Source: Otis tarda
Taxonomy: Eukaryota; Chordata; Aves; Otidiformes; Otididae
Direction of reading: 5' to 3'
DNA: 64,000 bases
Assembly: GCA_026413225.1 (NCBI GenBank)
Contig: CM048557.1
Span: 18,888,871-18,952,870, forward strand
Shown here: one piece after another, positions 57,353 to 64,000 of the stretch
How positions within the stretch are numbered: the stretch's first letter is position 1
Layout of the letters: each line of letters opens with the position of its first letter
Position numbers and translations under genes: made by a program
The notes under the pieces: model-generated
Told to the model about the DNA's origin: nothing
Databases searched by the model: none
Seen by the model: only the letters and a program-made list of their open reading frames with translations

Positions 57353-59339
57353 AGAGAGCCACATAGCCTTTGAAGGCACCAAAGAGGAGAGTCCTAGCTC
57401 TTGCTCTCCAGGAGCTGCTTGGTTTGGCCTCACTTTTTCAGATTCTCCCTAAGCAAGGGATGAGCAGAGTTCCTCTAAGCATGGGGTTTGAACATGCCCC
57501 TGAGGCCCTCAAAGAAGTGCTTGAACCTGCTTGGATATTCTGGTGAACAAAAAAACCCAAACCAAACCAAACCAAATCATGGCCTTATTGCAGCTTTCCC
57601 TAAGGGAAGGAAGGGTAGATGCGGGCAGGCTGAAATTCCCAAGTGCAGGCTGGAGCTGGGATTTACCTGTAGCATAATTATTGCCTTGGTTGGCAGAGGC
57701 TGTGATTTTGAGTCTTTGCCTCAGGTGCAGGCTCCTTTGAGGCAGCTGGAAACTCAAGCAAATCCTTCCCAGGCAGCTGCAGTCTTACAGGCATAGAGCT
57801 AGCTGTAGGCGACCACTGCCAGATGCAGGAGCAAACCTGAGTGTGTTGGCTGCTCAGGGAGGTTACTGTTGCTTCACAAGTACAGAGCACTGCAGCAGAG
57901 GGCCTCCAGTGCAGCTCTTGACACACTTGCCCACTCTAATAAGCAAAAAAGAAAAAGCTCATCGTCCTAGTGCATTGTGGGCCATTTAGAGGGGATATAC
58001 ACAAGTATTCCCTTAGATGCACCCTGAGCCTTCCTTATGGTAGGTTACATGCTTCCCTAGAATTAAGATGATTGTGATGTGCACCTTATCTGTGGAACTA
58101 CATGGGTTTCATTCCCAGTTGTATTCTTCTCTAAGGTAGTTTGAAGCTTAGACAATTTCTTCCTAATTACCTGGAGATGCACTGGAAGTGCATCAGTGTT
58201 GTTCATATGACTCTACAGTAATACAATGAGAACTTTCATCAGAGTTAAAAAGGAGTTCTCAGAAGATTTGCTGATAAAGTGAGCATAGTTGGTTTATGAA
58301 CTGTTACTGGATAAGTTTTTTGAGAACACCAGGGGCAGGAAGGAAAATGTTTGTTAGTAATATGGAAAAATCACTGTTGTTATCTGAGGTGAGGCAGGTG
58401 GGATTCAGAAGAGGGGAAAAAAAGACAGATGCAAACCAAGAAGAACCCTTCCCAAAATAATACAAGGTAGGGATTTCTGATCTAATAACTACTTTTTTTT
58501 TTTAGTAATTTAACTATGTCTTATAACATCATTTTGTGCTGTAGGAGAAGAAGGGTAACATAAAATTTTCAGTATATTTACTGTTGGACTGTACTTTGCT
58601 AAACCACACTTCACCGAACCAAGCACATGCAACTCTGCACATAAACCCTAATGAAAGGACTTCAGCAATGGCAAAGCCTTAAGTAAACAATCATGCAGTT
58701 ACTTGTGATACACTGTTTGAATGTGTGCTTGTTATACACTGTTTGAACTTGTGTAGCAAAGCAAACTCAGATAGAGGGAAAAGAGGCAGAAACAGACTTA
58801 CGAACTAAGTAAAGATCATAGGAAAGAAAATTCTTATGAACTTTAGGTCCCACAAGAACTGAAATACATGTAAATAACTGTAACATTCATATACAGTTTC
58901 TGAAATTTCATCTCCCAGCAGAAGCTTAGAGGGGTAGTGCTATTTTAAAACAAAACAAGTTCTTCAGGTTAAGCAGCCCTCTTCCTAGGCTAAATTTCCT
59001 AAATTAACTCAATTTTCTCATGCTGCCATGAACAACTGTATTCTTAATTGACAGCCTCCCAGACTAACTTCCAACCAGGCTACGTAAGCTATATTCCCAT
59101 CACTAATGTAGAAAATCCTGTAAGTCTTTTTTCAGCATCACCCTTTTTGAATCTGATATGTTCAAACTGGACTTCATTTAATGTTCCAGTTTTCCAGCAT
59201 TCATATGCAAAATGCTTGAATTCCTTTCACAAACTTGTCTCTAAAACAGTGAAAAACATCACTGTCATTTTTTCTTTGCTCCAAGAATTTAAGGAAACTC
59301 ACCAAACATAGTAGAACTCATAACGTATTTTTTATATTG

Positions 59340-59500
59340 CTGCCCCATCCCTGGAAATGTTCAAGGCCAGGCTGGATGAGGCTCTGAGCAACCTGATCTA
59401 GTCAGGGATGTCCCTGCTTCTTGCAGGGGGGTTGGACTAGATGACCTTTGAAGGTCCCTTCCAACTCTAACCATTCTATGATTCTATGATTCTATGATTC
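59340..59500 (+). mobile_element. CR1 LINE 3' tail
   Basis: Only the last 160 bases, from CCCATCCCTGGAAATGTTCA to four ATTCTATG units. It is the same subfamily as 56991-57352 but inverted relative to it. Confidence 0.93.
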
Positions 59501-62500
59501 AATGCAACAGCTTCCATATCAGAACATCTTTCTGTTGCAGAATGGCGGAAAGACAGAAAACACTTTGTATCAACTTTTACTATGCTTTTGGCTGACCTCC
59601 TTTCCATGTTTGACAAAGAAATGGGTTCTCCCAACTGCCATTGAACTTCCTTAGTTCTAGGATCATCCAGTAAAAAGCAATTATCCCTGCAAAGGGTACC
59701 TTCTAAGAAGTAGCTTGGAAATATGTTCCTGGTCATATTATGTGATATATTCGACAGGTGAAAACCTTCTCATTTGCTTTGAAGGCTAAACAGAAGGACT
59801 AATCCTGACAGGTTAATTCAGTTAGTCACACAAATGCTGATCATCACACATAGAAGAAGCTACTGCCTGACCACACCAAGGCTGTTAATCTCAGTCTGAC
59901 CTAATGACAGGAGAAGCCTGACAGATTTCCAAATCATGCAAAGATTAGCATGTGGGGAGCAAGCTAGAAAAGAAACCTCAGACGCTAAGTGAAGAAACAG
60001 ACATGCAACTACCCTGTTTGGCAGACATATAGTAAAGTATGGGAGAGCTGGAGTTGAGAAGAAGCACCTTTGCTTCATGCAGCTCTCTTTTAGGCAGTAA
60101 CAAAAGGCAACAGGAACTGTGATCAAGGAACGTGGCTTTACACAGTGCCTGTGACCTGACACAGCAGTGAAATTTCAATAGTCCATTCCTTTGGACTAGT
60201 GTAGCCAAGCACTTCTTGCACTTTGTTTGCAGCATCTATGGGAGCTGTATGCTCATTCTTCTCCTTCTCAAAGACACAGGGAGCCTGAGTCAAACACAGC
60301 ACACTAAGGGCAGATAGCTGTTGGGTGGATAATTCCAGCTTCTGCAACATGCTAAGCAGAGGCCTAGGGAAAGATGGCGGCCCCATTTGTCTTGTTTTTC
60401 CTCTCTTTGGGTAGTCATCTGAATTTAAAAGAAAATTAGTATTCAGCCATCTAGAAAACTGCTTTGGTTTTAGTGGCTACAGCATTCAAGGCAAGGAAAG
60501 CTCTGAAATTTGGATGACACAGAAAAGTTAGCTGCTTACTGTGAATATCATGGTTCATGTTGGAAACACACAATCTCACGAGTCTAGTAGAAATGCTCTG
60601 ACAATTTTAGATGAGGTCCTTAATAGGGACATAATATAAGCCAAATTTAGGGAAAAAAAACAGGCCAAAGTTGCTTGGCTGCTCACCTCAAGCTGTTCTC
60701 TGTCCCATCTCTCTGCCTTTCTTTTGACTTGCAGTAACTTTCAGTTACTGGGTATGTAATTTCATGTAATTTCAGAGTTATACAGACTTTGGTATTAAAT
60801 ATGCAGTGGCCTCTTCTGAATTGTCTTGGCATCCATGAAATAAGAAATTGCTTTTCAAAAAAAGGGGTGGAATCTGCTCTAGCCTGAAACCCATAAAGCT
60901 GTAATTCTTCAAGTAGAATGTTCATGTCTTTCCCCACATGGAGCCCAGGGTTCCCTTTGTTCTTCTACTCCGTATTTTTCACCAGGAAGATTGTTTAAAG
61001 AAAAATCTTTCCAGTAGAAAAATCTCAAGGGCCCAACCTCCTGACGAGATGGCTTTCCATGCAGGGAGTCTTTCTTAGGTGAGGAAGTGCCAGTAGGTCA
61101 ATGAGACCTGTGTGCACAAACACCACTCAGCCGTGTCATTACTCCTTGTATGTGGATTTTGAAAGATCTACATCTTCTTTAAAAAAAAAAAATAGAAAAG
61201 AGTATCTGAAGTGGTTTCTTGCAAACAGGAGTAACTAATGCCCCAATGAACTAATCAGTTCAGGAAAAATCAAGGAAGCCTATGGCAAGATGAGAGGTTA
61301 AGGGGCTTTCTGTTTGTTCTAGGGCAAAATGTAAGAAAACACCCAACTGTCTCTTATCAAAATTAAAAAACTGAAAGCATTCTTCACGTATTTTAATTGA
61401 CAATTAATAACAGAGATCCATTCCCTGTTTTTCCTCTGCCTGTTACAGACCACCTCCTACTTACTGCCAGCCATTTCAGACTGTGTGGTGGATGCAAATC
61501 AGATGGATCAAATAAAACTTTGACGTGGATTTCCTAAATTCTGTGGGATTATACCAAGGATGAAAATATAATCCCTGTTGTTCTTGAATTCTTCCAGCAA
61601 TTTAGGATGTGCAAAACAGTGTTGTAACCATCAGTTATGTAAAATATTTTGCCAAATTCACTTCCAGTGTTTTTATCATGTGGATTATTGGCACAAGAAG
61701 GCTTGACACCAAATCCAAATTAATCGTCTTCCTAGCTAACATGGTAACAGCATTTCTCTAGAATTATTATCTAGGCAGTGCTTGTAAAACAGCATTTTAT
61801 AGTAGATTCACATTTTAAGAAGCAGTAACAGCTTTTCCTGAAATAAACTGGAATGTTAGAGAATTTCCAGGCTGAACCCCACCAATGCTTGGGCTGACCC
61901 AGGATGGTGTGTTACAAAAGTCTTGGTAGCCTTGACACTTTACAGTACATATGGGATCACCTTTTGACAGAAGGGTATGGTACAAGTGCAACTGCCAGGC
62001 TTCAGTATAGTCGCTGGCTATGAATGCTATTAATCCACCAGATGCCCCCATTTTGAGTGCCTCTTTACCAAGTTTGTACAAAAAAAAAAAAGAGATGTGA
62101 GTCACTGGTGTATTACATTAGCTTCGTGATGATTTATCTCCAGTGAGTCAGTGGTGATAAAGAAGCTGAGTTAATATTTACCTATTGTATTTACGAAAAT
62201 CACATACCCTTTAATGGCAAATGATCCATGAAATGGGCTGTAAAGGGGCCAAGAGGAATTGTTCTTCTTGCTAGTACAGCTGCAGCAGAGTGAAGGCCTC
62301 TTATGCTGCAGGGCCCAATAAAGGGAAGAGTTATTAATCCCAGTATGTCACTGCAGGGGGAATAGTTATAACTTGCGTGCCTGTAATAGCAATGACTCAA
62401 TGGTAAGTGATCGACATGTTCACAAGCTCCCTGTCAGTTTGAATTTCCTTCAGAAAAGCGACCATGTTTTTCTTCTGAAACCTCAGTGTTGTCACACTTG

Positions 62501-64000
62501 AATATAAAAAGTTCATTTGAATGCAAATATCCTTTCCCTGTCAGTAGCCTTGAAATCATTGCAGAGGACTGAAGCATCCAATGATTTCTAAGGAGTGTAG
62601 CCAGCACTCTCTGTGAAGAAGCCAAAAGCAGCAGCTCTAATTAGTCACTGACAGGAACTCTGCTCCCCAAGAAATGGCAAAGGAATGGCAAAAATGACAG
62701 AGCAAAAAAACAGAGGTAAGAAAATGGCTAGGTACAGAGCAAAAGGACTGTGTTTCCTCTTTCTCTGAGTAGGAAGAGATATGCTCTTGCTTTTGTCAGG
62801 GGAGGATCCCAGATGGCTGAAATTACTTTCTCTGCTGAGTAGAGCGTAAATGGGTGGTGGTTCAATGGATTATTTGTTTTATTCTGTCTGCTCCTTGGAC
62901 ACAGTTATAACATGCGCTGTTCATGTTATTCCCAGGCCACTAAGTGCTAAGTGGGGCTTGCAGGGGAAAGTCATGCCTTAGCTCATCCCTCCTGCCCACC
63001 CTGGCATGCCCCTGAACTGCCACCCCACACATAGAAGACAAGGTCTGGGAATTGCAGTGGTCAGCCTCACCATATCTTTGTCAACCTGAAGGGTATCTTT
63101 GGCAAGTAGTTCATAGCAGGTTCCTCCTGCTTTTGTACTGCCCACTGGGAATAAAGGGATTTTTTTCTAGGGTCAGGACTCGTACTCCTAGAGTCCTGTT
63201 CCACTTTCTACTTTCATAGCAATATGAGTGAAATAGGTGCCTCATTTGCCTAGGTGGCAATGGGAAAGGAAGAGGACCATGATTAAGAGAAAAAGGACTC
63301 TATCTCAGCAGAGTTCTGCATTTGGATTTTGATGCTACCTTTGATTTGGGAAAATTAATACATTTCATCTTTCCATCTTTATTGTCAACTAAGCTCTCTT
63401 TGTCAAAGTCTGTGGCTACTGATCTATGTGCTTTTTCTCCTGGGCTCCGCAGCCCTTCCCCACACCTGCTGTTAACACTGTTCTTGGCCTGAACAATGAC
63501 TCAATTTGAAAGTTACCATTGGAATCTGCTAAATTTGAGTGTTTCTATTGCACCGTATTTGATTTCAGATCATCCTCATATCTACAGTGTTATGTTCTTG
63601 TGGTTTGGTTTATCTACCAGATATTCTGGTGGTTTACTTTGTAACTCCTTGGGTGGAGATCAGCAGGGAAGATGCATTGAGATTAAAAGGAAAAACAGCA
63701 GAAACCTATAACTTCCATCACTGGTGCCGTAAAGTCTGTTGGTTCTGTATTCCAGCCAAAATGGCAACGCTTCAAGAACAGACTTTACCTTCCAGTAGTG
63801 CCCTGCCTCAAGTGTGAGTGACAATGGAATTAATGGGGCATGGACAGTGGGAAAGGGGTAACATGAACTCATGTTTCATGTACTGCACAATGCTCTCGCC
63901 TGCTAGCACAGGATTTTCTTGAGAGCAACAGCAGCAGCAAATTTGGCAGACGTTTGCACCTGCAATTCTGGAAGCCACTTAGCAAGCAGCTCCTAACTGT

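Larger units (their letters stand above)
54291..64000. other. Downstream intergenic region
   Basis: Apart from the CR1 copies at 56991 and 59340 and a short direct repeat (ATACACTGTTTGAA) at 58709-58750, I find nothing. No mucin exon, no VWD motif and no coding-like frame is visible on either strand. If MUC5AC follows, its first exon lies beyond the window. Confidence 0.65.

Noticed and set aside
61815-62105. 96-residue - strand frame with mixed composition
   Set aside because: No family is recognised, no splice partner is visible and it is isolated in AT-rich DNA. It is most likely chance.
54291-64000. First exons of MUC5AC or another mucin
   Set aside because: I looked for signal peptides followed by VCSTWG/KTFDGD-type exons and for CGLC motifs and found none.
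1-64000. CRISPR arrays, operons or other prokaryotic systems
   Set aside because: The sequence is vertebrate, with introns, CR1 and poly(A) signals. The only tandem arrays are the coding minisatellite and simple repeats.

Overview
The window is nuclear DNA from a bird. The evidence is CR1 LINE 3' fragments ending in the avian ATTCTATG tail, an LTR fragment opening with the avian-type TGTGGTTTAACCC end, and a vertebrate gene built of small exons. I cannot name the species. The CR1 and LTR types suggest a non-galliform neoavian bird, which is only inference.

One gene fills 4.7-54.3 kb on the + strand: the gel-forming intestinal mucin MUC2. I assigned 50 coding exons by reading splice junctions, phases and protein similarity to human MUC2. 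The order is: signal peptide (exon 1); D1 (exons 2-8); D2 (9-16); D' (16-19); D3 (20-28); a short Pro/Thr/Ser stretch; CysD1 plus PTS (exon 30); a PTS-only exon (31); CysD2 plus PTS (32); one 3.0-kb PTS exon with 12 tandem repeats (33); then D4, VWC modules and the C-terminal cystine knot (34-50). Every junction keeps frame except one. Exon 27 carries one base too many, and read literally this stops the protein at 1,236 residues. Without that base the product is 3,503 residues. Two introns (7 and 12) need GC donors.

Layout: 1-4.64 kb is upstream intergenic DNA holding a duplicated block of about 200 bp. A TATA box lies at 4651, the ATG at 4703 in a strong Kozak context. Introns hold CR1 copies (10.1, 16.1, 26.1 and 36.4 kb), an LTR fragment (21.5 kb) and a long pyrimidine tract (27.5 kb). 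The introns around the CysD exons share homology, which points to a local exon-intron duplication. The stop is at 54044 and a poly(A) signal at 54267. From 54.3 to 64 kb I see only intergenic DNA with two CR1 tails. In mammals MUC5AC lies downstream of MUC2, but no exon of it is recognisable here.

Function, from family knowledge: the D assemblies at both ends drive disulfide multimerisation and pH/Ca-dependent packing, the PTS regions carry dense O-glycans, and the cystine knot forms the first dimers. The secreted network makes intestinal mucus. I found no second protein-coding gene, RNA gene or CRISPR array, and nothing I would call a new biological system. The observations most worth checking are the exon 27 frameshift, the CysD-region duplication, the 9-bp-quantised PTS array and the duplicated upstream block.
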